Positions 35,742 through 45,795 of a stretch of 64,000 nt of DNA are shown here, in pieces. Source of the stretch: Brucella rhizosphaerae (GTDB taxonomy: Bacteria; Pseudomonadota; Alphaproteobacteria; Rhizobiales; Rhizobiaceae); contig NZ_NNRK01000026.1 in the NCBI RefSeq assembly GCF_002252475.1, positions 599,534 to 663,533 on the forward strand. Direction: 5' to 3'. The translations under genes and the position numbers were made by a program. Each line of letters starts with the position of its first letter. The first letter of the stretch is position 1. The notes below the pieces were generated by a model. It was given only the letters and a program-made list of their open reading frames with translations, searched no databases and was not told the DNA's origin.

Positions 35742-36956
35742 ATGGCAAAAATCAAGGTTGCAAACCCGGTCGTTGAACTCGACGGCGATGAGATGACCCG
35801 CATCATCTGGCAGTTCATCAAGGACAAGCTGATCCATCCATACCTCGACATCGATCTGAAATATTACGATCTGTCAGTCGAACACCGCGATGAGACCAAC
35901 GATCAGGTCACCATTGATGCTGCAAACGCCATCAAAGAGCACGGCGTCGGCGTAAAATGCGCAACCATCACGCCGGACGAAGCCCGCGTTGAAGAATTCA
36001 AGCTCAAGAAGATGTGGAAGTCGCCAAACGGCACCATCCGTAACATCCTCGGCGGCGTTATCTTCCGCGAACCAATCATCTGCAAGAACGTTCCTCGTCT
36101 GGTTCCAGGCTGGACGCAGCCAATCATCGTTGGCCGTCATGCTTTCGGCGACCAGTATCGCGCGACTGACTTCAAATTCCCCGGCAAGGGCACTCTGTCG
36201 ATCAAGTTCGTCGGTGAAGATGGTGAAACCATCGAGCATGAAGTCTATCAGGCTCCGGCTGCTGGCGTGGCAATGGCCATGTACAACCTCGACGAATCGA
36301 TCCGTGAATTCGCGCGCGCCTCGCTGAACTATGGCTTGCAGCGCAATTACCCGGTCTATCTCTCGACCAAGAACACCATCCTCAAGGCCTATGACGGTCG
36401 CTTCAAGGACATCTTCGAAGAAGTCTATCAGGCTGAATTCGCTGAAAAGTTCAAGGAAGCAAAGATCTGGTACGAACATCGCCTGATCGACGACATGGTT
36501 GCTTCGGCTCTCAAGTGGTCCGGTGGTTATGTCTGGGCTTGTAAGAACTACGATGGCGACGTTCAGTCCGACATCGTGGCACAGGGCTTCGGCTCGCTCG
36601 GCCTGATGACCTCGGTTCTGATGACGCCAGATGGCAAGACTGTTGAAGCTGAAGCTGCACACGGCACCGTGACCCGTCACTATCGCCAGCATCAGAAGGG
36701 CGAGGAAACCTCGACCAACTCGATCGCTTCGATCTTCGCATGGACACGCGGCCTCGCTCATCGTGCAAAGCTCGACAACAATGCAGAACTGAAGCGCTTT
36801 GCCGATACGCTGGAAAAGGTCTGTGTAGACACCGTTGAAAGCGGCTACATGACCAAGGATCTGGCGCTGCTTATTGGTCCAGATCAGCCTTGGCTCTCGA
36901 CCACTGGCTTCCTCGACAAGATCGACGAAAACCTTCAGAAGGCAATGGCTGCTTAA
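35742..36956 (+). CDS. icd: NADP-dependent isocitrate dehydrogenase
   Basis: This is a 404-residue dimeric enzyme of the eukaryote-like type II group, oxidising isocitrate to 2-oxoglutarate in the TCA cycle. Signatures are [56 protein letters not shown] and [20 protein letters not shown]. The Arg/His cluster after GTVTRH gives NADP preference. AGAGG precedes ATG 35742. A strong terminator follows. Confidence 0.97.
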   Translation: MAKIKVANPVVELDGDEMTRIIWQFIKDKLIHPYLDIDLKYYDLSVEHRDETNDQVTIDAANAIKEHGVGVKCATITPDEARVEEFKLKKMWKSPNGTIRNILGGVIFREPIICKNVPRLVPGWTQPIIVGRHAFGDQYRATDFKFPGKGTLSIKFVGEDGETIEHEVYQAPAAGVAMAMYNLDESIREFARASLNYGLQRNYPVYLSTKNTILKAYDGRFKDIFEEVYQAEFAEKFKEAKIWYEHRLIDDMVASALKWSGGYVWACKNYDGDVQSDIVAQGFGSLGLMTSVLMTPDGKTVEAEAAHGTVTRHYRQHQKGEETSTNSIASIFAWTRGLAHRAKLDNNAELKRFADTLEKVCVDTVESGYMTKDLALLIGPDQPWLSTTGFLDKIDENLQKAMAA

Positions 36957-36974
36957 GCCTGTCAGGTAAACGAT

Positions 36975-37004
36975 AAAACGGCGGGGTTTACCCGCCGTTT
37001 TTTA
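36975..37004 (+). terminator. Rho-independent terminator of icd
   Basis: AAAACGGCGGG / CCCGCCGTTTT with a short GTTTA loop, continuing as TTTATTT, 18 bases after the icd stop. Confidence 0.92.
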
Positions 37005-37081
37005 TTTGGCCGCAGCAATTTGCCCTCGCCTGCGATCAGCCTGCCAGATAGTATCCCCCTATTGAAATAGGGAGGACTGAT

Positions 37082-37525
37082 ATGTCGGCAATTCGTGCAT
37101 TAACGCCACAGGACCGAACCGCTTGGGAGCCGTTGTGGCGCGCCTATCAGGTCTTTTACGAAGTCGACATCCCTGATGAGACCACAAACATCACATGGGA
37201 GCGCTTTCACGACGCCTCCGAACCCATGCATGCCTTAGGCGCTTTCGACGACGACGGACGCCTCGTCGGTTTCGTACATGCGATATTCCACCGTTCGTGC
37301 TGGCTACCGAAATGGACCTGTTATCTGCAGGATCTCTATGTAGAAAACAGCCAGCGCGGCAAAGGCACTGGTGCTGCCCTGATCGACGCTGTGGCTGATC
37401 TCGCGCGAGATGAAGGTGCAGGCAGGCTCTATTGGCTCACGCACGAAAGTAACGCCACTGCACGCCGTCTCTATGATGTTATCGCCCAGCAGTCTGGCTT
37501 CATTCAGTATCGCAAGGCTTTATAA
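37082..37525 (+). CDS. GNAT family N-acetyltransferase
   Basis: The 147-residue acetyltransferase has the acetyl-CoA loop in LYVENSQRGKGTGAALIDAV (Q-x-x-G-x-G) and the fourth-motif helix ESNATARRLYDVIAQQSGFI. It resembles GNAT enzymes of the diamine/small-amine group (for example WKCYLQDLYV-like wording), but the substrate is not assignable. GGGAGG precedes ATG 37082. It heads the plus-strand GNAT-GST pair. Confidence 0.88.
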   Translation: MSAIRALTPQDRTAWEPLWRAYQVFYEVDIPDETTNITWERFHDASEPMHALGAFDDDGRLVGFVHAIFHRSCWLPKWTCYLQDLYVENSQRGKGTGAALIDAVADLARDEGAGRLYWLTHESNATARRLYDVIAQQSGFIQYRKAL

Positions 37526-37606
37526 GCCCTTCGATACTGTTCTGGTTTTTCGTTTCTTTTTGGCCCGAGAAAGAGCATCCTGTAGTTCAGCTTGCAGGGA
37601 GGATGA

Positions 37607-38227
37607 ATGATGAGCGATTTAAAGCTTTACACCAACCCAATGTCACGCGGACGCATTGCGCGCTGGATGCTAGAAGAAATCGGCAAACCCTACGATGTAG
37701 AAATCCTCGATTTTGGTCCACCCATGAAAGGACCAGATTATTGCTCAATCAATCCAATGGGTAAGGTACCGGCAATTCGCCATGGCAAAGATGTCGTGAC
37801 AGAAGTCGCAGCTATTTGTGCCTATCTCGCGACTACCTTTCCAGAGGCAGGGCTGGCACCACATCCCGATGAGCGGGCTGATTTCTATCGCTGGCTGTTC
37901 TTTACATCCGGTCCGGTTGAAGCAGCACTCTCCAACCACGCACTTGGCTATGAAGTACCAGCCGACAAACAGGGCATGGTGGGTTATGGCAATTACGATA
38001 GCGTTGTAAACACGCTCGAAAATGCTGTTTCTCGCCACCCTTATATTACCGGCACGCGATTTACAGCGGCAGACGTCTATGTCGGCGCACATATTGGTTG
38101 GGGCTTGCGCTTTGGCACCCTGCCACCAAAGCCCGCCTTCACGGCCTATTGGGACCGTCTGAAAGATCGTCCGGCTATGAAACGCGCCAATGAGCTGGAC
38201 GACGCTGCGGTTGCTGCCAAGCAATAA
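37607..38227 (+). CDS. Glutathione S-transferase family protein
   Basis: The 206-residue protein shows the thioredoxin-like N-terminal domain: KLYTNPMSRGRIARWMLEEI with Ser as likely catalytic residue, the cis-Pro turn GKVPAIRHGK, and TEVAAICAYLATTFP. The C-terminal helical domain includes RFTAADVYVGAHIGWGL. It probably conjugates or reduces electrophiles. The start may be 37607 or 37610 (ATGATG), with GGGAGG before both. Its stop abuts that of the ArsR gene on the other strand with no gap. Confidence 0.9.
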   Translation: MMSDLKLYTNPMSRGRIARWMLEEIGKPYDVEILDFGPPMKGPDYCSINPMGKVPAIRHGKDVVTEVAAICAYLATTFPEAGLAPHPDERADFYRWLFFTSGPVEAALSNHALGYEVPADKQGMVGYGNYDSVVNTLENAVSRHPYITGTRFTAADVYVGAHIGWGLRFGTLPPKPAFTAYWDRLKDRPAMKRANELDDAAVAAKQ

Positions 38228-38902
38228 TCAGAGCTGAAAAGCTTTCGAGAAAGCTTGAGCACCATTAGGTGAAAAAGCGATCACACGTCCTTCTTCCCGA
38301 CGCGCCCAGCCTTTATCGATGAAGTTTTTCAAAAGTGCTGCGCCAAGCGCACCGCCCAGATGATTGCGTCTTTCGCTCCAATCGAGACAATGACGACACA
38401 GCGGGCGCTTGCCCTTTTGCAGTGTATCAACGTCGATACCAAGACAAGAGAAAAACGACTTCCCCTTGCTAGTGAGAGCCGGCTTGCTCGCATCATCGAT
38501 CAGCCCAAGCTTATAGGATGCGTCGAGCATCTCGACGCCCCGCTCACCTGCCAGATGATCGTAACAAATTCGCGCCTTCCGCAGCGCATTGTCCTTAGGA
38601 CCAGTGCGAACACGCACAGCACCGGTTCGTTGTGCAAGCCCCATCAGCCCTTCAAGCACCTGTGCTACATCAGCACCCGACAGCCTGAAATAACGGTGCC
38701 TGCCCTGCTTTTCGGCTACCAGCAGATTAGCAGCGTCCAGTTTGGAAAGATGTCCACTCGCGGTTTGAATCGTCACGCCCGCAGCAGCGGCAAGCTCGCT
38801 CACCGTCAACGCGCGACCATCCATCAGCGCGGTCAACATGTTGGCGCGTGCCGGATCACCCAGTAAGGCTGCAACGGAAGCTATGATCGGGCCATCTTTC
38901 AT
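38228..38902 (-). CDS. ArsR-type winged-helix regulator with extended C-terminus
   Basis: The 224-residue regulator has an N-terminal ArsR winged helix (LLGDPARANMLTALMDGRAL, then SELAAAAGVTIQTASGHLSK) and a C-terminal part of about 120 residues with PLCRHCLDWSERRNHLGGAL. That Cys-x2-Cys segment resembles a conserved block of this ArsR subgroup and may bind a ligand or metal. It is divergent from the NIPSNAP gene, 81 bases between starts, and probably controls it. Confidence 0.88.
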   Translation of the reverse strand: MKDGPIIASVAALLGDPARANMLTALMDGRALTVSELAAAAGVTIQTASGHLSKLDAANLLVAEKQGRHRYFRLSGADVAQVLEGLMGLAQRTGAVRVRTGPKDNALRKARICYDHLAGERGVEMLDASYKLGLIDDASKPALTSKGKSFFSCLGIDVDTLQKGKRPLCRHCLDWSERRNHLGGALGAALLKNFIDKGWARREEGRVIAFSPNGAQAFSKAFQL

Positions 38903-38983
38903 ACTTCGATGCTAACCGAAGCATGAGCGCATTTCAATACGCTAAACAGTCTCCATCAAACACGCCAATTGCAGGAGACCACA

Positions 38984-39313
38984 ATGATTACATGCTTCAT
39001 TCGCTATCAGATCGATCCATTCAAGGAAGACGCTTTTGCGGAATATTCCCGCAACTGGGGACAGGCAAGCCCACGCTGCGGCGCAAACCTTATTGGTTAT
39101 TTCGGACCGCATGAGGGTTCCACCACCACGGCTTATGGTGTGTACTCTGTCGAAAACCTTGCGGCCTATGAAACGTTCCGGGCACGGCTTGCAGCCGATC
39201 CTGTTGGCCGGGCGAACTATGAATTTGCTAAACGAGAACAGTTCATCCGCTCAGAAGAGCGTGTTTTCCTCAAACTGCAATCAGCCCCGCACTCGGAGTT
39301 TATCAAGCCATGA
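38984..39313 (+). CDS. NIPSNAP family protein
   Basis: The 109-residue protein has the ferredoxin-like alpha+beta fold of NIPSNAP: ITCFIRYQIDPFKEDAFAEY at the N-terminus, GANLIGYFGPHEGSTTTAYG in the middle and FLKLQSAPHSEF at the end. The role is unknown in bacteria; members are often beside ABM-type monooxygenases. AGGAG precedes ATG 38984. Its stop overlaps the next ATG by four bases. Confidence 0.85.
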   Translation: MITCFIRYQIDPFKEDAFAEYSRNWGQASPRCGANLIGYFGPHEGSTTTAYGVYSVENLAAYETFRARLAADPVGRANYEFAKREQFIRSEERVFLKLQSAPHSEFIKP

Positions 39314-39660
39314 TCGCTGTTATTTTTGAAGTCTGGCCAGCAGATGACGACAGGCGGGAGCAATATCTCGATATCGCGGCAAGCCTGCGCGCCGATCTGT
39401 CTCAAATCGATGGTTTCATATCCATTGAGCGCTTTCAGAGTCTGGTTGAACCGCAAAAACTGCTTTCGCTATCCTTCTGGCGTGACGAAGAAGCCGTGAA
39501 GCAGTGGCGTAACTTGCCGACACATCGAATTGCACAAACCAAGGGACGCGGCGGTGTCTTTGAAAACTACCGCCTGCGTGTTGCGAACGTCTTGCGCGAC
39601 TACGGTCTGGATGATCGTGAAGCTGTGCCAGACGATAGTCGCGATGCACATGCTGCATAA
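39310..39660 (+). CDS. Antibiotic biosynthesis monooxygenase (ABM) domain protein
   Basis: The 116-residue protein has the dimeric alpha/beta barrel fold: IAVIFEVWPADDDRREQYLD, then SQIDGFISIERFQSL and LLSLSFWRDEEAVKQWRNLP. ABM proteins act as cofactor-free monooxygenases or haem-degrading enzymes; here no catalytic residue can be named. It overlaps the NIPSNAP gene (ATGA) and so forms a two-gene operon behind the ArsR gene. Confidence 0.87.
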   Translation: MIAVIFEVWPADDDRREQYLDIAASLRADLSQIDGFISIERFQSLVEPQKLLSLSFWRDEEAVKQWRNLPTHRIAQTKGRGGVFENYRLRVANVLRDYGLDDREAVPDDSRDAHAA

Positions 39661-39662
39661 AG

Positions 39663-39690
39663 AAAAAGGCCGGGGGAACCCGGCCTTTTT
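39663..39690. terminator. Bidirectional terminator between ABM gene and alaS
   Basis: AAAAAGGCCGGG / CCCGGCCTTTTT with a GGAA loop; T runs on both strands serve the convergent ABM gene and alaS. Confidence 0.93.
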
Positions 39691-39709
39691 AATTTTAGTA
39701 TAAACGCTA

Positions 39710-42367
39710 TCAGACGATGAGTGCCTTCACAGCAGCAATTGCCTCGTCAGCTTTGCTGCCATCCGGGCCGCCAGCCTGCGCCATATCGGGACGTCCACCG
39801 CCACCGGCGCCGCCAAGCGCAGTCGATGCAGCACGAACGAGATCAACTGCGCTGAAACGACCAACCAGATCTTGAGTTACAGCAGCAACTGCACTGGCCT
39901 TTCCATCTTCGCCAACGCCGATAAACACAACTACACCAGAACCAACCTGCTTCTTGCCTTCGTCAGCAAGCGGCTTGAGATCGCGCGGTGAAACCCCGGT
40001 TACGACCTTGCCAAGGAAGCTGACGCCATTGATGGTTTCAACAGCGCTGCCACCATCTGACGAGCCGCCACTCAACGCCAGTTGTCTGCGGGCATCAGCA
40101 AGTTCACGTTCCAGCTTTTTGCGCTCATCAATCAAAGCAGTGACGCGTTCAAGTGTTTCACCCGGCGTGGTCTTGAGCGCGGCAGCGATTGCCTTAACGC
40201 GCTCGTCCTGTTCTTCAAGGTAAAGGCGAGCCGCCTCACCAGTCAGCGCTTCCATGCGGCGCACACCGGCTGCAACGCCGCTATCGGACAGAATGCGCAC
40301 AAGCCCGATATCACCAGTCTGGCGAACATGCGTACCACCGCAAAGCTCAACAGAATAAGCCTTGCCAGCCTTATCGCCGTGCTTAGCCGTACCCATCGAT
40401 ACAACGCGGACTTCGTCGCCATACTTTTCGCCGAACAGCGCCATCGCACCTTCAGCAATTGCATCATCAACCGCCATCAAACGCGTCGAAACCGGGGCGT
40501 TCTGCAGAATGATTTCATTCGCCAGATTCTCGACTGCCGTCAGCTCTTCAGCCGAAATCGGCTTCGGATGCGAGAAGTCGAAACGCAGGCGATCAGGAGC
40601 CACGAGCGAACCCTTCTGGGCAACATGTGAGCCGAGCGTTTCGCGCAGCGCTTCATGAAGAAGATGAGTTGCCGAGTGGTTGGAACGGATGCGTGTGCGG
40701 CGGACGGTGTCAACCTTCAATTCAACTGCATCGCCGACCTTAGCCGAACCCTTGGCCACTTCGCCGATATGAACGAAGACGCCCTCACCCTTTTTCTGCG
40801 TGTCCTTAACAGCGATAACGAAGCCTTCGCCGACAATTGTTCCGGTATCGCCCTGCTGACCACCAGATTCGCCGTAGAAAGGCGTCTGGTTGACAATGAC
40901 AGAAACTGCTTCGCCTTCGCCGGCCGATGCGATTTCTGCGCCGTCGCGTACGAGTGCTGTTATCACACCTTCAGCACTTTCTGTTTCGTAGCCAAGGAAC
41001 TCAGTTGCTCCGACCTTGTCCTTAATGCCGAACCAGATAGTTTCAGTTGCAGCTTCGCCCGAACCTGTCCAGTTGGCACGTGCTTCGGCCTTCTGGCGCT
41101 GCATGGCGACATTGAAACCGTCTGTGTCAACTGTCACACCGCGCTGGCGCAATGCATCCTGCGTAAGGTCGAGCGGAAAGCCATAAGTGTCATAGAGCTT
41201 GAAAGCCGTTTCGCCATCAAGGCGGTCGCCTTCAACTAGCTTTTCGGAAGCATCCGAAAGCAGGCCAAGGCCACGTTCGAGTGTTTTACGGAAACGGGTT
41301 TCTTCAAGCTTAAGGGTTTCAGAAATCAGCGCTTCAGCACGGATCAGCTCCGGATAGGCCTGACCCATTTCGCGGATGAGTGCTGGCAGCAGACGCCACA
41401 TCAACGGTTCTTGCGCACCAAGCAGCTGCGCATGGCGCATGGCGCGGCGCATGATACGGCGCAGTACATAACCGCGACCTTCATTTGACGGCAGAACGCC
41501 ATCAGCAATCAGGAAGCTCGATGCACGCAGATGATCAGCAATGACACGATGGCTCGCGCGGAAATCGCCCTCAGCCTTAACACCGGTCGCTTCTTCCGAA
41601 GCGCGGATCAGCGCTTTGAAAAGATCGATGTCGTAATTGTCATGCACACCCTGCAAAACAGCTGCAACGCGTTCAAGGCCCATGCCGGTATCGATCGACG
41701 GGCGCGGCAGATCAATGCGCTGCTCAGGAGAGAGCTGCTCAAACTGCATGAAAACGAGATTCCAGATCTCGATGAAACGATCACCGTCCTCATCAGCTGA
41801 TCCGGGAGGGCCACCCCAGATATGATCGCCGTGATCGTAGAAGATTTCCGAGCAGGGACCGCAAGGGCCGGTATCACCCATCGCCCAGAAATTGTCGCTC
41901 GTAGCAATACGAATGATGCGATCATCCGAAAGACCAGCAATTTTCTTCCAGAAATTGGCTGCAGCATCATCCGTATGATAAACGGTAACGAGAAGCTTGT
42001 CCTTGTTTAGGCCAAACTCCTTGGTGATCAGGTTCCATGCATGGGTGATCGCTTCTTCCTTGAAGTAATCTCCAAAGGAAAAGTTGCCAAGCATTTCAAA
42101 GAAAGTGTGGTGGCGAGCCGTATAGCCGACATTGTCCAGATCATTATGCTTGCCGCCAGCGCGCACGCATTTCTGCGAGGTGGTCGCACGGTTGTAAGAG
42201 CGGTGTTCAAGACCGGTGAAGACGTTCTTGAACTGCACCATACCCGCATTGGTGAACATCAGCGTCGGGTCGTTACGAGGAACGAGCGGGCTTGATGAAA
42301 CGACTTCGTGTCCGTTTTTACGGAAGTAGTCGAGGAATGTGGACCTTATCTCGTTGACGCCAGCCAT
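39710..42367 (-). CDS. alaS: Alanyl-tRNA synthetase
   Basis: The 885-residue class II synthetase charges tRNA-Ala. The N-terminal catalytic core has [15 protein letters not shown] and [17 protein letters not shown]; the editing domain has the zinc ligands [11 protein letters not shown] and ELCGGTHV; the C-terminal C-Ala domain ends [20 protein letters not shown]. Length and order are standard. ATG 42367 gives [15 protein letters not shown]. It shares a bidirectional terminator with the convergent ABM gene. Confidence 0.97.
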   Translation of the reverse strand: MAGVNEIRSTFLDYFRKNGHEVVSSSPLVPRNDPTLMFTNAGMVQFKNVFTGLEHRSYNRATTSQKCVRAGGKHNDLDNVGYTARHHTFFEMLGNFSFGDYFKEEAITHAWNLITKEFGLNKDKLLVTVYHTDDAAANFWKKIAGLSDDRIIRIATSDNFWAMGDTGPCGPCSEIFYDHGDHIWGGPPGSADEDGDRFIEIWNLVFMQFEQLSPEQRIDLPRPSIDTGMGLERVAAVLQGVHDNYDIDLFKALIRASEEATGVKAEGDFRASHRVIADHLRASSFLIADGVLPSNEGRGYVLRRIMRRAMRHAQLLGAQEPLMWRLLPALIREMGQAYPELIRAEALISETLKLEETRFRKTLERGLGLLSDASEKLVEGDRLDGETAFKLYDTYGFPLDLTQDALRQRGVTVDTDGFNVAMQRQKAEARANWTGSGEAATETIWFGIKDKVGATEFLGYETESAEGVITALVRDGAEIASAGEGEAVSVIVNQTPFYGESGGQQGDTGTIVGEGFVIAVKDTQKKGEGVFVHIGEVAKGSAKVGDAVELKVDTVRRTRIRSNHSATHLLHEALRETLGSHVAQKGSLVAPDRLRFDFSHPKPISAEELTAVENLANEIILQNAPVSTRLMAVDDAIAEGAMALFGEKYGDEVRVVSMGTAKHGDKAGKAYSVELCGGTHVRQTGDIGLVRILSDSGVAAGVRRMEALTGEAARLYLEEQDERVKAIAAALKTTPGETLERVTALIDERKKLERELADARRQLALSGGSSDGGSAVETINGVSFLGKVVTGVSPRDLKPLADEGKKQVGSGVVVFIGVGEDGKASAVAAVTQDLVGRFSAVDLVRAASTALGGAGGGGRPDMAQAGGPDGSKADEAIAAVKALIV

Positions 42368-42640
42368 AATTCACCCTTGGACATTTTCTGCCCTGCATGA
42401 GATGCGCGATCGACTGCGCATCAATTATATGATCTCCACCCGCAGGAATGCGGCGATATACGGCTTATTTCGCCGCCACGCTTCGACTGCCCGATAATGG
42501 AAAGTCCGTGAGGTAGAGTTTCGGTTGACCGCTTTTAACGATGCGCCGCTTTTCTGTCCAGATAAGCAGTGTGCGCTATAAAAGCAATTTCGCCTGGAAA
42601 CGAAGAAAACGGCAACTATGCAACAGTGTTCGGGCCGAAA
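42368..42640. other. alaS upstream region
   Basis: About 270 bases between alaS and the recA terminator. It must contain the alaS promoter. I see no gene on either strand and no specific structured RNA or repeat. Confidence 0.3.
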
Positions 42641-42671
42641 AACAAAAGCCCCGCACTCTCATGCGGGGCTT
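42641..42671 (-). terminator. Rho-independent terminator of recA
   Basis: AAGCCCCGCA / TGCGGGGCTT with a CTCTCA loop, then TTTTGTT on the minus strand, 26 bases after the recA stop. Confidence 0.92.
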
Positions 42672-42696
42672 GTTCTGTTTGATAGCAACAAGAAGC

Positions 42697-43785
42697 TTAC
42701 GCTTCAGCTACATCAGGACCGTCATCAGCTTCAGGACCACCGTCTTCAAGGAACTGCTCGGCAATCAGGCCGGCATTCTGACGGAGCGTCGTTTCGATCT
42801 CTTTCGCGACTTCCGGATTCTCCTTGAGGTACTGCTTGGCGTTTTCACGACCCTGCCCCAAGCGCTGGGAATTATAGGAGAACCATGCGCCCGATTTCTC
42901 AACGACACCAGCTTTAACGCCAAGATCGACCAACTCGCCCATCTTGGAAACGCCAGCGCCATACATGATATCGAACTCAACCTGCTTGAATGGAGGCGCA
43001 AGCTTGTTCTTGACCACTTTCACACGTGTCTGATTGCCTACAACCTCGTCGCGCTCCTTAATCGAGCCGATACGCCGGATATCGAGACGAACCGAAGCAT
43101 AGAACTTCAGTGCATTACCACCCGTCGTTGTTTCAGGCGAACCGAACATGACGCCGATCTTCATACGAATCTGGTTGATGAAAATCACCATACAGTTCGA
43201 ACGCGAGATCGAAGCGGTGAGCTTACGCAATGCCTGGCTCATCAAGCGAGCCTGAAGGCCCGGCAAAGAATCGCCCATTTCGCCTTCAATTTCGGCGCGC
43301 GGTGTCAGAGCTGCGACCGAGTCGATAACCAGAACGTCAATTGCACCGGAACGCACAAGCGTATCCGTAATTTCAAGCGCTTGCTCGCCAGTATCAGGCT
43401 GCGAAATCAGAAGGTTCTCAAGATCGACACCCAGTTTGCGGGCATAAACCGGATCAAGCGCATGTTCCGCATCCACAAATGCGCAGATACCGCCCTTTTT
43501 CTGCGCTTCTGCAATAGTATGCAGCGCCAGCGTCGTCTTACCCGAGCTTTCCGGGCCATAAATTTCTACGATACGTCCCTTGGGCAGACCGCCGACGCCC
43601 AATGCGATATCGAGAGAAAGCGAACCGGTCGACACCGTTTCGATCTCAACAACCTGATCATTCTGACCAAGGCGCATGATCGAGCCTTTGCCGAACGCCC
43701 GTTCGATCTGCGACAGAGCCGCATCGAGAGCCTTTGTCTTGTCCACTGAATTTTCCTCAACAAGTCGCAATGAATTCTGAGACAT
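42697..43785 (-). CDS. recA: Recombinase RecA
   Basis: The 362-residue recombinase promotes strand exchange and LexA self-cleavage. Walker A is [16 protein letters not shown], Walker B is [14 protein letters not shown], and loop regions [20 protein letters not shown] and [20 protein letters not shown] follow. The acidic C-terminus ([15 protein letters not shown]) is typical. ATG 43785 gives [26 protein letters not shown] lies upstream. It is monocistronic, with a LexA box about 125 bases upstream. Confidence 0.98.
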   Translation of the reverse strand: MSQNSLRLVEENSVDKTKALDAALSQIERAFGKGSIMRLGQNDQVVEIETVSTGSLSLDIALGVGGLPKGRIVEIYGPESSGKTTLALHTIAEAQKKGGICAFVDAEHALDPVYARKLGVDLENLLISQPDTGEQALEITDTLVRSGAIDVLVIDSVAALTPRAEIEGEMGDSLPGLQARLMSQALRKLTASISRSNCMVIFINQIRMKIGVMFGSPETTTGGNALKFYASVRLDIRRIGSIKERDEVVGNQTRVKVVKNKLAPPFKQVEFDIMYGAGVSKMGELVDLGVKAGVVEKSGAWFSYNSQRLGQGRENAKQYLKENPEVAKEIETTLRQNAGLIAEQFLEDGGPEADDGPDVAEA

Positions 43786-43908
43786 CTTACACCATCCTCT
43801 TGTCTCGCTAGAAGCCCGGCGGGCTCATTGCCGATATCTATTTGTATCTGTTTTGTTCTCATTTTGCAATAAGGTCAAGGCATTGATTTATATGTATTTA
43901 ATATTTTT

Positions 43909-43923
43909 GTTCTATTATTGTTC
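43909..43923 (-). promoter_or_regulatory. LexA (SOS) box upstream of recA
   Basis: GTTCTATTATTGTTC is a perfect GTTC-N7-GTTC, which on the recA strand is GAAC-N7-GAAC, the alphaproteobacterial LexA consensus. It is 124 bases before the recA ATG, followed on the recA strand by TTGACC that may be a -35 element (rc of 43873-43878). Confidence 0.75.
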
Positions 43924-44013
43924 CCATGCATTAGAAGCCCGTAATTTGCAAGACTATCCACGCTTTAGTTCGAAAAAACGCGTAGTGGGACCGTGCGATT
44001 CGCAATCGGCGCA

Positions 44014-44050
44014 TAAAAAACGCAGCCCTTCTTGCGAGGAGCTGCGTCAC
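44014..44050 (-). terminator. Terminator of the OmpA-like lipoprotein gene
   Basis: ACGCAGC (44020-44026) pairs with GCTGCGT (44041-44047), and the minus strand then runs TTTTTTATG. It is about 30 bases after the stop at 44078. Confidence 0.75.
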
Positions 44051-44077
44051 GATGCGGACTAAATCCGATTCTCTAAT

Positions 44078-44746
44078 TTAGGAGCTTGCACCACGCAGCG
44101 GCGAAATCTGGATTTCTACGCGACGGTTCTGGGCGCGACCGTCCGGCGTGGCGTTGGTTGCAACCGGCTGACTTGCTCCATAACCGATGACAGCAAAACG
44201 ACGTGGGTCGATGCCCTGCGAACCAAGATAGCTCGCGACAGACGAAGCGCGACGCTGCGACAGACCCTGATTGTAGCTTGCGCTACCCGTCGAGTCGGTG
44301 TGACCGAGCACGTCAACGAGAGTCTGATTGAACTTACGCAGCACGATCGCAACGGAATTAAGCGTTGGGTAGAACTGGCTCTTAACCTGATCCTGATCAG
44401 TGTCAAACGTGATAGCCGATGGCATGTTCAGGATGATCTGATCGCCATTACGTGTAACCGACACGCCGGTTCCCTGAAGCTGGTTCCGCAGCTCGGATTC
44501 CTGACGATCCATGTAATTGCCGATTGCGCCACCGCCAAGTGCACCAATACCTGCGCCGATCAGAACAGCATTACGCTGTGCACGGCTGGAACCGCCAACC
44601 ATGAGGCCGCCGAGAGCGCCGACAGCTGCACCAATTGCAGCACCGCCAGCGGTGTTGGATACTTTTTGATCGCCCGTATAAGGGTCGGTAGTGCAGCCTG
44701 CCAGAAATGTGGCACCGATAAGGGCAATCCCGATTTTCTTCAGCAT
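44078..44746 (-). CDS. OmpA-family outer-membrane lipoprotein with glycine-zipper
   Basis: The 222-residue lipoprotein starts MLKKIGIALIGATFLAGCTT (lipobox LAGC, Cys at 18). A glycine-zipper region (GGAAIGAAVGALGGLMVGGS and AGIGALGGGAIGNYMD) follows, then an OmpA C-terminal domain with ITFDTDQDQVKSQFYPTLNS, LGHTDSTGSASYNQGLSQRR and GYGASQPVATNATPDGRAQN. It resembles YiaD-type proteins that bind peptidoglycan non-covalently. It is a single-gene transcript. Confidence 0.92.
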   Translation of the reverse strand: MLKKIGIALIGATFLAGCTTDPYTGDQKVSNTAGGAAIGAAVGALGGLMVGGSSRAQRNAVLIGAGIGALGGGAIGNYMDRQESELRNQLQGTGVSVTRNGDQIILNMPSAITFDTDQDQVKSQFYPTLNSVAIVLRKFNQTLVDVLGHTDSTGSASYNQGLSQRRASSVASYLGSQGIDPRRFAVIGYGASQPVATNATPDGRAQNRRVEIQISPLRGASS

Positions 44747-44889
44747 TTATTGGTCATCCTCAATTGTCGATTCGTCGCGAATGATAACTTCGATTAAGGC
44801 CGGATGGTGTCTTTAAATCCCCATCCGGGCCTTTTAAAATGCGTTTTGTTCTGTTTCCAACAGATCATAATTCAATTGATCAATATGAC

Positions 44890-45474
44890 TTACCCAATGC
44901 GTCCGCATGAACGTAGCTGTGTCGCGTAGCGATTGGCCATAGACTGCGCCCGTTTCGCACCATTCAAAGCGGTGGAATTACCACGCCAGACACCACGCGA
45001 ATAACCGCCGTGACCTGAATAATAAGCAAGGTAGAGACTATATGCGTCGGCCCGGTTAATGCCGTTCTTCTGGGAGCTTTGATAATGATACCAACCGATG
45101 AAATGAATAGCATCGCTGAAGTTACTGCGTGATGCGGTCCAGCGTCCGGTCTCGCGCTTATAGCGATCCCACGTTCCATTCAATGCCTGAGAATAGCCAT
45201 AGGCACTGGAAGCGCGTTTCCAGGGGATAAAGCCGAGCAGCTTGGTGCGCGGCGGCCGCGCATAAGGGCGGAAGCCGGATTCGGTATAGATAGTTGCCAT
45301 CAGAACATGGACAGGCACACCGAACTCACGCGAAGTGCGAGCCGCGTCCTTTTGCCAATTATTTATCCAGCCGTCGCGTTGATCAAAGACTGCACAAACA
45401 TTGCTGACCTGCCGTGGAGCAGTCGCGCAGCCACCAAGAATAACGAGCGCGACGAGAAACAAAACGCGCGTCAT
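44890..45474 (-). CDS. Lytic transglycosylase-like (SLT) lipoprotein
   Basis: The 194-residue protein begins MTRVLFLVALVILGGCATAP, a lipoprotein signal (GGC). The SLT-like lysozyme fold shows VHVLMATIYTESGFRPYARP (catalytic Glu in YTESGF), SSAYGYSQALNGTWDRYKRE and AYSLYLAYYSGHGGYSRGVW. It should cleave glycan strands at the outer membrane's inner face. The two remaining cysteines (SNVCAVFD and RSCGRIG) could form a disulfide. GAGG precedes ATG 45474. Confidence 0.9.
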   Translation of the reverse strand: MTRVLFLVALVILGGCATAPRQVSNVCAVFDQRDGWINNWQKDAARTSREFGVPVHVLMATIYTESGFRPYARPPRTKLLGFIPWKRASSAYGYSQALNGTWDRYKRETGRWTASRSNFSDAIHFIGWYHYQSSQKNGINRADAYSLYLAYYSGHGGYSRGVWRGNSTALNGAKRAQSMANRYATQLRSCGRIG

Positions 45475-45795
45475 GGGAAAACCTCGTTGCTTTTAAAAAT
45501 TGATAAAACGTAAATATTAAAGAGGAATTAAATTAACGCGTTGATTTTATTATGGTTACTGTAGCGTTTACTAACACTTCCCAAGGTTGACGGCTTGTTG
45601 AAATCATTAGTAAATCCCCCTGCCCGCGCCTGTGTAATACGACTAGCGATTGCGTCTTACCGCAGCTCACCGTACGCGATGAAGGCCGAATTGTGACTTC
45701 AGCCATCTCGGCAACGATCAGCGCCGTTGAATAAGGTGCGATGCAGACGCCATTTCGCTATAAAAGGCAGGATTAAGCTGGCTGGAGAAACCGAA
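45475..45795. other. Divergent intergenic region
   Basis: 320 bases between the SLT and SnoaL-like genes. A possible plus promoter is TTGACG (45586) - 17 bases - GTAAAT. An AT-rich block adjoins the SLT start. No gene, repeat or named RNA is seen. Confidence 0.3.

Noticed and set aside
42541..43749. Long plus-strand open frame opposite recA (402 codons)
   Set aside because: Antisense shadow of recA with no domain and no start signal.
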